A stretch of 64,000 nt of DNA from Pyxidicoccus sp. MSG2 (GTDB lineage: Bacteria > Myxococcota > Myxococcia > Myxococcales > Myxococcaceae): assembly GCF_026626705.1 (NCBI RefSeq), contig NZ_JAPNKC010000001.1:930001-994000 (forward strand). The letters are read 5' to 3'. The position numbers were made by a program, and so were the translations under genes. Positions 16,525 to 25,453 of the stretch are shown here, one piece after another; position 1 is the stretch's first letter, and every line of letters begins with the position of its first letter. The notes below the pieces were generated by a model, which made no database searches, was not told the DNA's origin, and saw only the letters and a program-made list of their open reading frames with translations.

Positions 16525-18009
16525 ATGAGCGCGGAGCTGCGAGGACCCCAGGATGCGGAGCGCTGGCTGTGCGCGGGGCTGTGCCTTGCCCGGCAGGAAG
16601 GCCCCAGCCCGGAGTCGCTGACGGCCTCCGTCCCATGGCTCCTGGCCACACTCTCCGAGCTACCGGACCTGCCCCCTCCGGCCCTGGTCGCCGACCTCGG
16701 GCGGCTCGTCGCGGGCGTGCCGCTCTCCCCCACCCTGCCCGTCCCGGACACGCTGCCCCGCCTGCGCGCCGCGGTGCGCGCCTACGACGACCACGTCCTC
16801 GCACGACTCGCCGCCGAGCCCCACCTGGACGCCGTGTCCTCCGCCCTGGCCCGCCTCCCCGAACCGCTCCGCCCCCGGGGCGTAGCCTTCCTCGCCGCGC
16901 GAGTGCTGACACGGCTCGGCTTCTCGGCGGGCACCGCCCTGAGCCCGGCGCTCGCGCGACGCGTCCTGGAGCGCCCCCCGGGCGAACTGCTGCACGCAGG
17001 CTACACGGCGCTCCGTGAGCCCGGAGCCGGCGCCGCGCTGGAGCGACTGGCCGAAGGCTACGAGGCGCTGGCGAGCGCGGCCCGCCGGGCCCAGGCGCTC
17101 CTCGGCGACACGGAGGCCTTCACGCTGGAGAACCTGGAGCACCTCCAGGGCAAGGCGCAGCGCCTCGCGTTGGAGCAGGCAGTGGAGGCCGCGGAGGCGC
17201 TGTCCCGCACGCTGCCACCGAAGCTGCGCGCGCGCCCCGTCTCCTCCGGCCCCACCCCGACGACGTTGGAGGACGAGGCCGCCTTCCCGCAGGGCGGCTT
17301 CGCCTCCGTGTCCAACGTGGGCAGCCTGGAGAACCTCGTCACCTCCGAGCTGGTCTACATGGAGGACGAGCCCACCCTGGACCTGTTCGACGTGCGCTAC
17401 GTGGAGGGCGAATTGCTCTACTACACGCGCGACGAGAGCGTCGCGGTGCGCCGTCGCCGCGTCATCACCTTCGCCCTGCTGCCGGGCCTGGTGGACGCGC
17501 GGGTGAAGGACGCGGGAGTGCGCTGGCAGCGCGCCGTGGTGGCGTTGGGGCAGGTGCTGTGCCTCGTGCGCCGGCTCTCCACGTGGCTCACGGCCGAGGA
17601 CCTCCGCTTCCGCGTCGTCTTCGTCCAGGACGACAAGGGCCAGTCCCCCCTGGAGGCGGAACGCGGCCTCTGCGAATTGCTCCTGCGCGAATGGCGAGAG
17701 CGGGGCACCGCCGAGGTGCTCACCGCCCCCGACCTGGCCACCCTCCTCTCCGAGGCGTCGGCGAGCACGAAGCGCTCCCGGGTGGACGTGCTCCTCGTGG
17801 ATGCGGCACGCCAGGGCTCGCACGACACCTTGGAGGCCGACGCCCGGGTGGGCCTCCAGGTGGTGGACCTGAGCGGGCCGTCCCCCCACGTGCGCGTCCT
17901 GGGCGGCAAGGCGGTGGCGCGCGAGGGCCCCACGGAGGGCACCCCGCCCGAGTCCCCGTGGGAGGCCTGGACTGGCACGACGCTTGAGCTTGCGCGGAGC
18001 CTTCTCTAG
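16525..18009 (+). CDS. vWA-like component of FtsH ternary system, metal site degenerate
   Basis: A 494-residue protein (start taken at ATG 16525; the frame is open from ATG 16429). The N-terminal 260 residues are helical. A central segment (GGFASVSNVGSLENLVTSEL, then DLFDVRYVEGELLYYTRDES and RRRR, about 265-325) matches the conserved lead-in to vWA domains in MoxR-linked systems. The following alpha/beta region should be the vWA fold, but the DxSxS metal-ion site expected after RRRR is absent (the sequence reads LLPGLVDARVKD). I therefore call it vWA-like with a degenerate MIDAS. Position beside MoxR and FtsH supports the role. It could also be a separate orphan domain. Confidence 0.65.
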   Translation: MSAELRGPQDAERWLCAGLCLARQEGPSPESLTASVPWLLATLSELPDLPPPALVADLGRLVAGVPLSPTLPVPDTLPRLRAAVRAYDDHVLARLAAEPHLDAVSSALARLPEPLRPRGVAFLAARVLTRLGFSAGTALSPALARRVLERPPGELLHAGYTALREPGAGAALERLAEGYEALASAARRAQALLGDTEAFTLENLEHLQGKAQRLALEQAVEAAEALSRTLPPKLRARPVSSGPTPTTLEDEAAFPQGGFASVSNVGSLENLVTSELVYMEDEPTLDLFDVRYVEGELLYYTRDESVAVRRRRVITFALLPGLVDARVKDAGVRWQRAVVALGQVLCLVRRLSTWLTAEDLRFRVVFVQDDKGQSPLEAERGLCELLLREWRERGTAEVLTAPDLATLLSEASASTKRSRVDVLLVDAARQGSHDTLEADARVGLQVVDLSGPSPHVRVLGGKAVAREGPTEGTPPESPWEAWTGTTLELARSLL

Positions 18010-18052
18010 CGTCCGGTCCGGGACGCGCCACGACGGCGCGCGGAGGACGGCC

Positions 18053-19420
18053 ATGCCGCGGTACGAGTTCAAGGAAGGCAGCTCCAACAAGTTCTGGGAG
18101 ATCTCCCTCTCGGGGACCTCTTTCACCACGCGCTGGGGCCGCATCGGCACGGACGGACAGGAGAAGACGCAGTCCTTCAGCGACACCGCCACCGCGAAGA
18201 AGGAGTACGACAAGCTCGTCCGCGAGAAGGAGAAGAAGGGCTACGAGCTCGTCGGCGACGGTGAGGGCGACGAGGACGGTGACGGCGAGGCGGGCGAGAG
18301 CGCCTCCAACCCGGAGCTGGAGGCCACCATCTTCTCCAACCCGGACAACGCGGACGCGTACCTCGTCTACGGCGACTGGCTCCAGCGACAGGGCGACCCG
18401 CGCGGTGAGCTCATCGCCCTCCAGCACGCGGCGCTCCAGGCCAGCGGCGACGAGGCCGCCAACCTCAAGAAGCAGATTGCGAAGCACCTCAAGAGCTTCA
18501 AGGACGCGCTGCTCGGGGACCTGGCGGACGCGCTGGACGAGGAGGAGCTGAAGGTGGAGTGGCACCTGGGCTTCATCCGCTCCGCGAGGGTGGGCCAGAA
18601 GGACTACGACTCGGACCGCGACATCGCAGAGCTGGTGAAGGAGCTGCTCGCCCACCCCTCGGCGCGCTTCATCCGCGGGCTCACCATCGGCATGGCGCAC
18701 TTCGACGACGAGAACGACTACGGCGACGTCATCACGGCCCTCACCGAGGCCCTGGACGGACTGGGCGGCTCGAAGACGCTCCAGAACCTGTTCATCGGCG
18801 ACTTCGAGTTCCCGGACGACACGGAGATCTCCTGGTCGCACCTCCATGACATCTCTGCCCTCTACAAGCTGCTGCCCGACCTGCGCTCACTGCGCCTGCG
18901 CGGCGGCTCGCTGGAGCTGGGGAAGGTCGACCTGCCGGAGCTGCGCGAGTTCACCGTCGAGACGGGCGGCCTGCCCCTGTCCGCGGTGAAGTCCATCGCT
19001 TCCGCGAAGTGGCCGAAGCTGGAGCGGCTGGAGGTCTGGTTCGGTCAGGACAACTACGGCGGAGAGGGCGGCGTGGAGGACATCCAGCCCATCCTCGACG
19101 GCAAGGGCCTGCCCGCCCTCAAGTCGCTGGGCCTGTGCAACGCGGAGTTCGTCGATGAGCTCTGCAAGGTGCTGCCGAAGGCGAAGGTGCTGCCTCGGCT
19201 GGAGCGGTTGGATCTCTCGCAAGGCACCATGTCCGACGAGGGCGCGCGCATCCTCGCGGAGAGCGCGGCGGCCTTCGCCCACCTCAAGCACCTGGACTTC
19301 ACCCGGAACACGCTCACCGACGAGGGCGAGCGCGCGGTGGCGAAGCTGTGCCCCAGCGTGAGCGCGGGCAACCAGCGCGACTACGACGAGGACTATCGCT
19401 ACTCGGCGGTCGGCGAGTAG
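18053..19420 (+). CDS. WGR - TIGR02996 - leucine-rich repeat protein (copy 1)
   Basis: A 455-residue cytosolic protein. Residues 1 to about 70 are a WGR domain (NKFWEI, TRWGRIGTDGQ), a fold known from PARP and MolR proteins that can bind nucleic acid or ADP-ribosylation machinery. After an acidic linker comes the TIGR02996 repeat-companion domain (about 85-130: NADAYLVYGDWLQRQGDPRGELIAL). The rest is leucine-rich repeats (LPELREFTVE, WPKLERLEV, LKSLGLCNAEF). GGAGG six bases before ATG 18053 fixes the start. It follows the vWA-like gene by 43 bases on the same strand. E. coli MolR, also a WGR protein, is encoded beside MoxR/vWA genes, so the adjacency has precedent. STM4015-type LRR proteins are the closest named relatives. 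Confidence 0.85.
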   Translation: MPRYEFKEGSSNKFWEISLSGTSFTTRWGRIGTDGQEKTQSFSDTATAKKEYDKLVREKEKKGYELVGDGEGDEDGDGEAGESASNPELEATIFSNPDNADAYLVYGDWLQRQGDPRGELIALQHAALQASGDEAANLKKQIAKHLKSFKDALLGDLADALDEEELKVEWHLGFIRSARVGQKDYDSDRDIAELVKELLAHPSARFIRGLTIGMAHFDDENDYGDVITALTEALDGLGGSKTLQNLFIGDFEFPDDTEISWSHLHDISALYKLLPDLRSLRLRGGSLELGKVDLPELREFTVETGGLPLSAVKSIASAKWPKLERLEVWFGQDNYGGEGGVEDIQPILDGKGLPALKSLGLCNAEFVDELCKVLPKAKVLPRLERLDLSQGTMSDEGARILAESAAAFAHLKHLDFTRNTLTDEGERAVAKLCPSVSAGNQRDYDEDYRYSAVGE

Positions 19421-19426
19421 CGCCTC

Positions 19427-20575
19427 ATGCCACGCTCCGACAGCGCCTCCAACCCGGAGTTGGAGGCCTCCATCCTCCAGGCCCCGGACAACGCGGACGC
19501 ATACCTCGTCTACGGCGACTGGCTGCAGCGCCAGGGCGACCCGCGCGGTGAGCTCATCGCCCTCCAGCACGCGGCAATGCGGGCCCGTGGCGACGAAGCC
19601 CGGAAGCTCAAGGAGGAGGTCTCCGCCTTCATCGGGGCCCACCGGGCAACGCTGCTCGGGGAACTGGCGGATGCGCTGGACGAGGCGGAGCTCGAGGACG
19701 ACCTCGCCGTGGAGTGGCACCTGGGCTTCATCCGCACCGCGCGGGTGGGCCAGAAGGACCAGTACTCCGGCCGTGACATCGCGGGGCTGGTGAAGCAGTT
19801 GCTAACCCACCCCTCCACGCGCTTCCTTCGGGGGCTCACCATCGGAATGGCGAGCTTCGAGCCCCCGAACGACTACCTCGACGTCATCAAGGCCCTCATC
19901 GAAGCGCTGCGCGAGCGGGGCGGCTCGAAGACCTTGCAGCACCTGTTCATTGGCGACTTCCAGTACCCGGAAGAGGTGCGGATGTCCGGGTCCTTCCTCG
20001 GTGACCTCCGGCCCCTCTACGCGCTGCTTCCCGACCTGCGCTCGCTGCGCCTGCGCGGCAGCGAAGCGGTGCTGGGAAACATCGACGTGCCGGAGCTGCG
20101 CGAGTTCACCCTGGAAACGACCTGCTTGAGCCCGCACGCGGCGAAGGCCATTGCCGCCGCGAAGTGGCCGAAGTTGGAGCGGCTGGAGGTCTGGTTCGGA
20201 GCGAACAGCTACATCCAAGGAAGCGTCATCGAGGACATCCAGCCCATCCTCGACGGCCAGGGCCTGCCTGGCCTCAAGTCGTTGGGCCTGTGCAACGCGG
20301 AGTTCATCGACGCGCTGTGCGCGCTGCTGCCGAAGGCGAAGGTGCTCTCCCAGCTCGAGCAGCTGGACTTGTCCCGGGGCCTGATGTCCGACGAGGGCGC
20401 ACGCATCCTCGCGAAGAACGCCGCAGCCTTCGCGCACCTCGCGCACCTCGACGTCACACAGAACACGCTCACCGGCGAGGGCACAGGTCTGATAGCGACG
20501 CTGTGCCCCAGCGTGAGCACGGGCGACCAGCGCGAATTCGACCAGGACTACCGCTACGTGGCGGTCGGCGAATAA
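19427..20575 (+). CDS. TIGR02996 - leucine-rich repeat protein lacking WGR (copy 2)
   Basis: A 382-residue paralogue that begins MPR like copies 1 and 3 but passes directly to SASNPELEASIL, the start of the TIGR02996 domain. The roughly 70-residue WGR domain and its linker are missing precisely and in frame. The TIGR02996 segment (NADAYLVYGDWLQRQGDP) and the leucine-rich repeats follow in the same order, with high identity to copy 1 including LGLCNAEFIDALC. It starts 6 bases after the copy 1 stop, so it belongs to the same transcript. The clean loss suggests duplication with internal deletion. Function is unknown; the LRR part should form a solenoid binding surface. Confidence 0.85.
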   Translation: MPRSDSASNPELEASILQAPDNADAYLVYGDWLQRQGDPRGELIALQHAAMRARGDEARKLKEEVSAFIGAHRATLLGELADALDEAELEDDLAVEWHLGFIRTARVGQKDQYSGRDIAGLVKQLLTHPSTRFLRGLTIGMASFEPPNDYLDVIKALIEALRERGGSKTLQHLFIGDFQYPEEVRMSGSFLGDLRPLYALLPDLRSLRLRGSEAVLGNIDVPELREFTLETTCLSPHAAKAIAAAKWPKLERLEVWFGANSYIQGSVIEDIQPILDGQGLPGLKSLGLCNAEFIDALCALLPKAKVLSQLEQLDLSRGLMSDEGARILAKNAAAFAHLAHLDVTQNTLTGEGTGLIATLCPSVSTGDQREFDQDYRYVAVGE

Positions 20576-20608
20576 CCACACCCGCATCACCCTTCAGGGG
20601 GACACACC

Positions 20609-21961
20609 ATGCCGCGCTTCGAAATGAAGGAAGGCACCTCGAACAAGTTCTGGGAAATCACCCAGGACGAAGCCGTCCTCACCACCCGCTGGGGCCGCAT
20701 CGGCACGGACGGCCAGGAGAAGACCCAGACCTTCAAGCACGGCTACGAAGCGGGGGCCTCGTACCGGAAGCAGATCGCCGAGAAGGAGGCGAAGGGCTAC
20801 ACGCGCGTGAAGCCGACGGACACCGCCCCCAAGCCGAAGGTCAACAAGGAGCTGGAGGCCGCCATCCTCAACGCTCCCGAGGCCGCGGAGGGCTACCTCG
20901 TCTACGGAGACTGGTTCCAGTCCCAGGGCGACCCCCGGGGTGAGCTCATCGCCCTCCAGCACGCGCTGTCGCAGGCGAAGGGCGCGGAGGCCACCGCCCT
21001 CAAGCGCAAGGCGGCCGCACTGCTCAAGAAGCACCAGGACGTGCTGCTGGGCGCGCCCCTCGCGAAGATGCTCGAGGACAAGACGCTGACCATCGGCTGG
21101 CACCTGGGCTTCATCCGGAGCGCCCGCCTGGCCGTCGCACGCTATGGCGAGGACCCGGAGTTCAACGTCGACGAGGGGCTGAAGATCCTCCTCGCGCACC
21201 CGTCCGCGCGCTTCCTCCAGGAGGTGACCCTCGGACTGGCGAGCAACGAGGGAGAGAACGAGTACCACGACCTCATCAAGCTCGTCGCGAAGTCCGCGCC
21301 CAGGTCGGTGCGCAAGGTGTTCATCGGCGACTACGTGTTCCCGGACGAGACGGAGATCTCCTGGACGGAAGTGGGCAGCGTCGCGCCGCTGTACAAGGCC
21401 CTGCCCCAGCTGCGCTCGCTCCACCTGCGCGGCGGTGACGTGAGCCTGGGGAAGATCGACCTGCCGGAGCTGCGCGAGTTCACGATGGAGTCGGGCGGCC
21501 TGGACCGGGGCTCGGTGAAGTCCATCGCCGCCGCGAACTGGCCGAAGCTGGAGCGACTGGAGGTCTGGTTCGGCGCGGAGGAGTACGGCGCGGGCGGCAA
21601 TGTGAAGTCCATCCAGCCCATCCTCGACGCCCAGGGCCTGCCGGAGCTCAAGCACCTGGGCCTGTGCAACGCCGAGTTCACCAATGAGCTCGTCGAGGCG
21701 CTGCCGAAGTCGAAGGTGCTCAAGCAGCTCGAGACGCTGGACTTGTCCCGGGGCACGCTCACGGACAAGGGCGCGGAGATGCTGCTGGCGAACGCGGCGG
21801 CCTTCAAGCACCTCAAGCGCCTGGACCTCACCCAGAACCTGCTCAGCGCCAAGGTCGCGAAGTCGCTGGCGAAGCTGTGCTCGGACGTGGCGCTCGGCCA
21901 CCAGCGCCACGACGACTCCGACGAGGACGACGACCACCGCTACGTCGCGGTGGGCGAGTAG
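20609..21961 (+). CDS. WGR - TIGR02996 - leucine-rich repeat protein (copy 3)
   Basis: A 450-residue paralogue with all three modules: WGR at residues about 1-70 (NKFWEI, TTRWGRIGTDGQEKTQ), TIGR02996 (about 85-130, AEGYLVYGDWFQSQGDPRG) and leucine-rich repeats to about 435. A short acidic tail (SDEDDD) precedes the shared C-terminus YVAVGE also seen in copy 2. It starts 33 bases after copy 2. The linker between WGR and TIGR02996 is lysine- and proline-rich rather than acidic as in copy 1, so linkers diverge faster than domains. No enzyme motif is present; an adaptor or recognition role is inferred. Confidence 0.85.
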   Translation: MPRFEMKEGTSNKFWEITQDEAVLTTRWGRIGTDGQEKTQTFKHGYEAGASYRKQIAEKEAKGYTRVKPTDTAPKPKVNKELEAAILNAPEAAEGYLVYGDWFQSQGDPRGELIALQHALSQAKGAEATALKRKAAALLKKHQDVLLGAPLAKMLEDKTLTIGWHLGFIRSARLAVARYGEDPEFNVDEGLKILLAHPSARFLQEVTLGLASNEGENEYHDLIKLVAKSAPRSVRKVFIGDYVFPDETEISWTEVGSVAPLYKALPQLRSLHLRGGDVSLGKIDLPELREFTMESGGLDRGSVKSIAAANWPKLERLEVWFGAEEYGAGGNVKSIQPILDAQGLPELKHLGLCNAEFTNELVEALPKSKVLKQLETLDLSRGTLTDKGAEMLLANAAAFKHLKRLDLTQNLLSAKVAKSLAKLCSDVALGHQRHDDSDEDDDHRYVAVGE

Positions 21962-21985
21962 CTCCGCCGGACTCCCGGAGGCGCC

Positions 21986-23419
21986 ATGGCGAGATTCGAG
22001 CTCAGGCAGGGCGACTCCGGCGAGTTCTGGGAGATCCACCTCGACTGGGGTGGCCCGTTGGGCATCGTCACCACGTACCGGCGCCACATCCTCCAGGACG
22101 ATGTCCGGCCGGCCGTCCTCACCACCCGCTGGGGCCGCATCGGCACGGAGGGCGAGGCGGAGACGCGCCAGGTCTCCCGCGTCCAGGCACATCACCTGTA
22201 CAGTGAGCTGATCCGGGAGAAGCAGGCGCGGGGCTTCACCCGGGTGAAGGGGGTGGACACCGGGCCCGCGCCGAAGTCCCACCCGGAGCTGGAGGCCGCC
22301 ATCCTCCACGCCCCCGAGGCCGCGGAGGGCTACCTCGTCTATGGTGACTGGCTCCAGGCCCAGGGAGACCCGCACGGCGAGCTCATCGCCATCCAGCACG
22401 CCCTGTTCCAGGCCTACGAAGCCATCAGCCATGACGGCGCCTCGGGCGAAGAGGCCCGTCGCCTGGAACTGAAGGTGGCCGAAGTACTCCGTACACACTG
22501 GGGCGTGCTGCTGGGCCATGCGCTGGCGGATGCCAACGTGGAGAGCATGCTGTCGGTGTGGTGGCGACTGGGCTTCATCCACGGCGCCAGAGTGGAGAAC
22601 CTGGGCAGAGCCCCCTCCAACGCGCCAAGCGTCGAGGAGGTGCTGGAACTACTGCTCGCCCACCCGTCCGCGCGGTTCCTCCAGGAGCTGACCCTCGGCC
22701 CCGTGGGCAGCAGGAGGGGAGACCACGACTTTCAACCGCTCATCCGGGTCATCGCGAAGGCCGCGCCCCGGGCCCTGCGAACACTCGTTGTCGGCGACGT
22801 CGCCGATGACGATCCCAAATACGACTCGCCCATCTCCTCGAGCTTCGTGGGCGACCTGACCCCGCTCTACCCCGCGCTTCCCCAGCTCCGCTCGCTGCGG
22901 CTGGTGGGCAGGGAAATCAAGCTGGGGGCCATCGACCTGCCGGAGCTGCGGACGTTCCGGCTGGAGTCGACCGCACTGTCCCGGGAGGCCGTGAGGTCCA
23001 TCGCTGGCGCGAGCTGGCCGAAGCTGGAGCGGCTGGCGGTCTGGTTCGGCAGCAGGGCCCACGGCGCTGGGGGCGGAGTGGACGACCTGCAGCCCCTCCT
23101 CGACGCGCGAGGTGTGCCGGAGCTGCGGCACCTGGGCCTGTGCAACGCGACATTCACGGATGCGCTGTGCGAGGCCCTGCCGCAGTCAAAGGTGCTGGAG
23201 CAGCTCCACACGCTGGACCTGTCCAAAGGCACGATGACGGAGGCAGGGGCGGAGCGGCTCGTGGCGAATGCGGCGGCCTTCAAGCACCTCAAGCGCCTGA
23301 TCGTCACCGAGAACCTGCTTGGCTCCGGCGCCGTCGAGCAGTTGGCGAAGCTGTGTCCGGACGTGCAGCGCATGCACCAGCGCAGCAGTTACTTTCGCGA
23401 AGTGAGCGTGACCGAGTAG
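21986..23419 (+). CDS. WGR - TIGR02996 - leucine-rich repeat protein (copy 4)
   Basis: A 477-residue and the most divergent of the four paralogues. Its WGR domain carries an insertion of about 19 residues between FWEIHLD and LTTRWGRIGTEG. TIGR02996 follows at about 105-150 (AEGYLVYGDWLQAQGDPHGE), then leucine-rich repeats with the shared LGLCNATFTDALCEALPQSKVL segment. It starts 24 bases after copy 3 and is followed 6 bases later by the STM4014-type gene. That makes it the link between the repeat family and the modification enzymes; the STM4015 family in Salmonella is likewise a leucine-rich protein next to STM4014. Binding partner unknown. Confidence 0.83.
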   Translation: MARFELRQGDSGEFWEIHLDWGGPLGIVTTYRRHILQDDVRPAVLTTRWGRIGTEGEAETRQVSRVQAHHLYSELIREKQARGFTRVKGVDTGPAPKSHPELEAAILHAPEAAEGYLVYGDWLQAQGDPHGELIAIQHALFQAYEAISHDGASGEEARRLELKVAEVLRTHWGVLLGHALADANVESMLSVWWRLGFIHGARVENLGRAPSNAPSVEEVLELLLAHPSARFLQELTLGPVGSRRGDHDFQPLIRVIAKAAPRALRTLVVGDVADDDPKYDSPISSSFVGDLTPLYPALPQLRSLRLVGREIKLGAIDLPELRTFRLESTALSREAVRSIAGASWPKLERLAVWFGSRAHGAGGGVDDLQPLLDARGVPELRHLGLCNATFTDALCEALPQSKVLEQLHTLDLSKGTMTEAGAERLVANAAAFKHLKRLIVTENLLGSGAVEQLAKLCPDVQRMHQRSSYFREVSVTE

Positions 23420-23425
23420 CGGCGC

Positions 23426-24571
23426 ATGATGGCACCTCCCTTCATCCTCATCGGCAACGCGGAGAACCGGCGCGTCACCCTCTTCCAGGAGGCGCTGGAG
23501 CGCCAGGGCCAGGCCCCCGCACGGGTGGTGCCCTGGGTGGACTTCCTCTCCACCCCGGGGATTCTCGCGGACCTGCCGGACACGGAGGCGTTGGTCCGCA
23601 TCGATTCGGCGGGAGAGAGCTGGGAGGTGGAGAAGGCGCTGCTCCGGCGCGGCTCCGTGGACGCGGAGGAGGACGACTGCACGCACCTCACGCCAGCGGA
23701 GGTGGACGCCCTGGAGGATGACCACGGGCGCATCCTCTGCCCCCGGCAGTACCACCTGGGCTTCCTGAAGACGCTCACGGAGCTGCAAGGCATCTTCGCG
23801 GCGCACCCGCGCTGGCGCATCCTCCAGTCGCCCGCGAGCATCTCCGACCTCTTCGACAAGCGCATCACCTCGCGGAAGTACGCCTCGCTCGGCGTGCCGG
23901 TGCCCGAGCCGCTGGACGGCGTGACGGACCCGGAGTCCCTGCGCCAGCGGATGCGGGAGCAGGACTGCCGCGAGGTGTTCGTGAAGGTTTCCTGCGGCTC
24001 GTCGGCGTCATGCCTGGCCATCTACCGCCGGGGGCGCACCCGGGACACGCTGGTCACCACCATCGAGCAGGCGGCGACGGGCTGGTACAACTCGCTGAAG
24101 GTGCGCCGCATCGACGAGCCCGCGCGCGTGGACGAGGTGCTGGGCTTCCTCCTTGCCGAGGGCTCGCAGGTAGAGCACTCGATTCCCAAGGCCCGGCTGG
24201 GCGGTGACTACTTCGACTGCCGGGTGCTGATGGTGCGCGGCGAGCCGGCCTTCACGGTGGTGCGGCAGAGCCGGCATCCGATTACCAACCTGCACCTGGG
24301 CGGCTGGCGCGGGGACCTGGACGAGCTGCGCGCCGCGGTACCGCCGAACGAGTGGGAAGACGCCATGGAGAGCTGCCGCACCGTGGCGCGCGCCCACGAC
24401 TGCCTGCACGTGGGCATCGACCTGATGTTCGAGGACTACTTCACCGGGCACCGCGTGCTGGAGGCCAACGCCTTCGGAGACCTGCTCCCCAACCTGCGCC
24501 GCGACGGCCTCACCGTGTACGAGTGGGAGATTCGAGAAGCGCTGCGAGCCCTTCCCACCTCAGGCCCGTGA
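23426..24571 (+). CDS. STM4014-family ATP-grasp-like protein
   Basis: A 381-residue protein that I recognise as the STM4014 family. The fold looks like ATP-grasp: an N-terminal domain (PFILIGNAENRR), a lid with EVFVKVSCGSSASCLAI (about 175-195), DYFDCRVLMVRGEPAFTVVR and a final metal-binding segment VGIDLMFE..HRVLEANAFGD (about 330-355). ATP-grasp enzymes join a carboxylate to an amine or thiol through an acylphosphate, often on peptides. It lies in one run with the four LRR genes and converges with the STM4011 gene, their 3' ends overlapping by 12 bases. Ligation of a peptide or amino acid to an LRR partner is a hypothesis from context. Confidence 0.8.
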   Translation: MMAPPFILIGNAENRRVTLFQEALERQGQAPARVVPWVDFLSTPGILADLPDTEALVRIDSAGESWEVEKALLRRGSVDAEEDDCTHLTPAEVDALEDDHGRILCPRQYHLGFLKTLTELQGIFAAHPRWRILQSPASISDLFDKRITSRKYASLGVPVPEPLDGVTDPESLRQRMREQDCREVFVKVSCGSSASCLAIYRRGRTRDTLVTTIEQAATGWYNSLKVRRIDEPARVDEVLGFLLAEGSQVEHSIPKARLGGDYFDCRVLMVRGEPAFTVVRQSRHPITNLHLGGWRGDLDELRAAVPPNEWEDAMESCRTVARAHDCLHVGIDLMFEDYFTGHRVLEANAFGDLLPNLRRDGLTVYEWEIREALRALPTSGP

Positions 24572-25453
24572 GCCGGGAGCGGGCAGCGGGCCCTTCCACG
24601 GCGGCGACACGGGCACGCGCTCCAGGATGCCGGAGCCGAAGACGCGGTCCAGCTCCAGGTACTCCAGGTGCACGTAGCCGATGTGGCACCCGCACGTGGC
24701 CTTCGAGCACGCACGCGGCTTCAGCGCCGCGTCGAAGTCCGGCGTGTAGATGTTCCCAATCGGCTCGTCGATGAAGTGGCACCGGCGCGCGGTGCCCTCG
24801 CCGTCCACGGAGATGACGGACTCGCCGCCCCGGCACGCGCGGCCCAGGCTGGGGTGGCGTGTGTTGTTGACGGGGAAGAGCGGGTCCACGCGGGTGAAGC
24901 GCGCGACGTCTTCGGGTGTGTAGGGCTCCTCCTGCCCGTCCTTCACCGCGTTGATCCACAGGTACGTGTCGGGGGGCAGCTCGCCGCGCAGGCCTTCCGC
25001 CTCCTCGGCGAAGCGGACGAAGCCCACCATGCCGGCGCTGTGCCGCACGCCAAGCGTGGACAGCTTCTCGCACTGGGCCACGAAGCGGCGGCGCTTCATC
25101 CACTCGGGGTGGTACGTCGCCCAGATGCCCAGCTTCTCCACGTTGCAGCGCTCCACCCAGTCCAGCGTGCAGGAGAGGTTCGTCTGCACGGCGGCCTTCT
25201 CCACGTGCTCCAGGTGGGTCAGCCGCGCGAGCGCCTCCTGGTACCAGGGCCAGATGAGCGCCTCGCCCCACGGCGTGAAGAAGACGGAGAGGCGCAGGTC
25301 GGTGCGCGACTCCACCCACGCCATGAAGCGCGCCAGGTCCTCGCGGTCCTTGGCGAGCTCCTCCTCGCTCTGCTTCCACTTGCCGAAGGGGCAGTACTCG
25401 CAGCCGTAGTTGCAGCTGGACAACGGGCCCCGGTAGAGCACGGTGAGCTTCAT
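24560..25453 (-). CDS. STM4011-family radical SAM protein
   Basis: A 297-residue radical SAM enzyme beginning at ATG 25453, which overlaps the stop of the STM4012 gene (ATGA). The SAM cluster is CNYGCEYC (about residues 14-21, CxxxCxxC). The C-terminal third has further cysteines (a Cys in RACRGG, a Cys in RRCHFID, then CSKATCGC), consistent with an auxiliary iron-sulfur site of SPASM or twitch type as found in peptide-modifying radical SAM enzymes. HIGYVHLEYLELD ends the conserved region. The reaction is unknown. It forms a coupled minus-strand operon with STM4012, STM4013 and a HAD phosphatase. Confidence 0.85.
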   Translation of the reverse strand: MKLTVLYRGPLSSCNYGCEYCPFGKWKQSEEELAKDREDLARFMAWVESRTDLRLSVFFTPWGEALIWPWYQEALARLTHLEHVEKAAVQTNLSCTLDWVERCNVEKLGIWATYHPEWMKRRRFVAQCEKLSTLGVRHSAGMVGFVRFAEEAEGLRGELPPDTYLWINAVKDGQEEPYTPEDVARFTRVDPLFPVNNTRHPSLGRACRGGESVISVDGEGTARRCHFIDEPIGNIYTPDFDAALKPRACSKATCGCHIGYVHLEYLELDRVFGSGILERVPVSPPWKGPLPAPGSRA

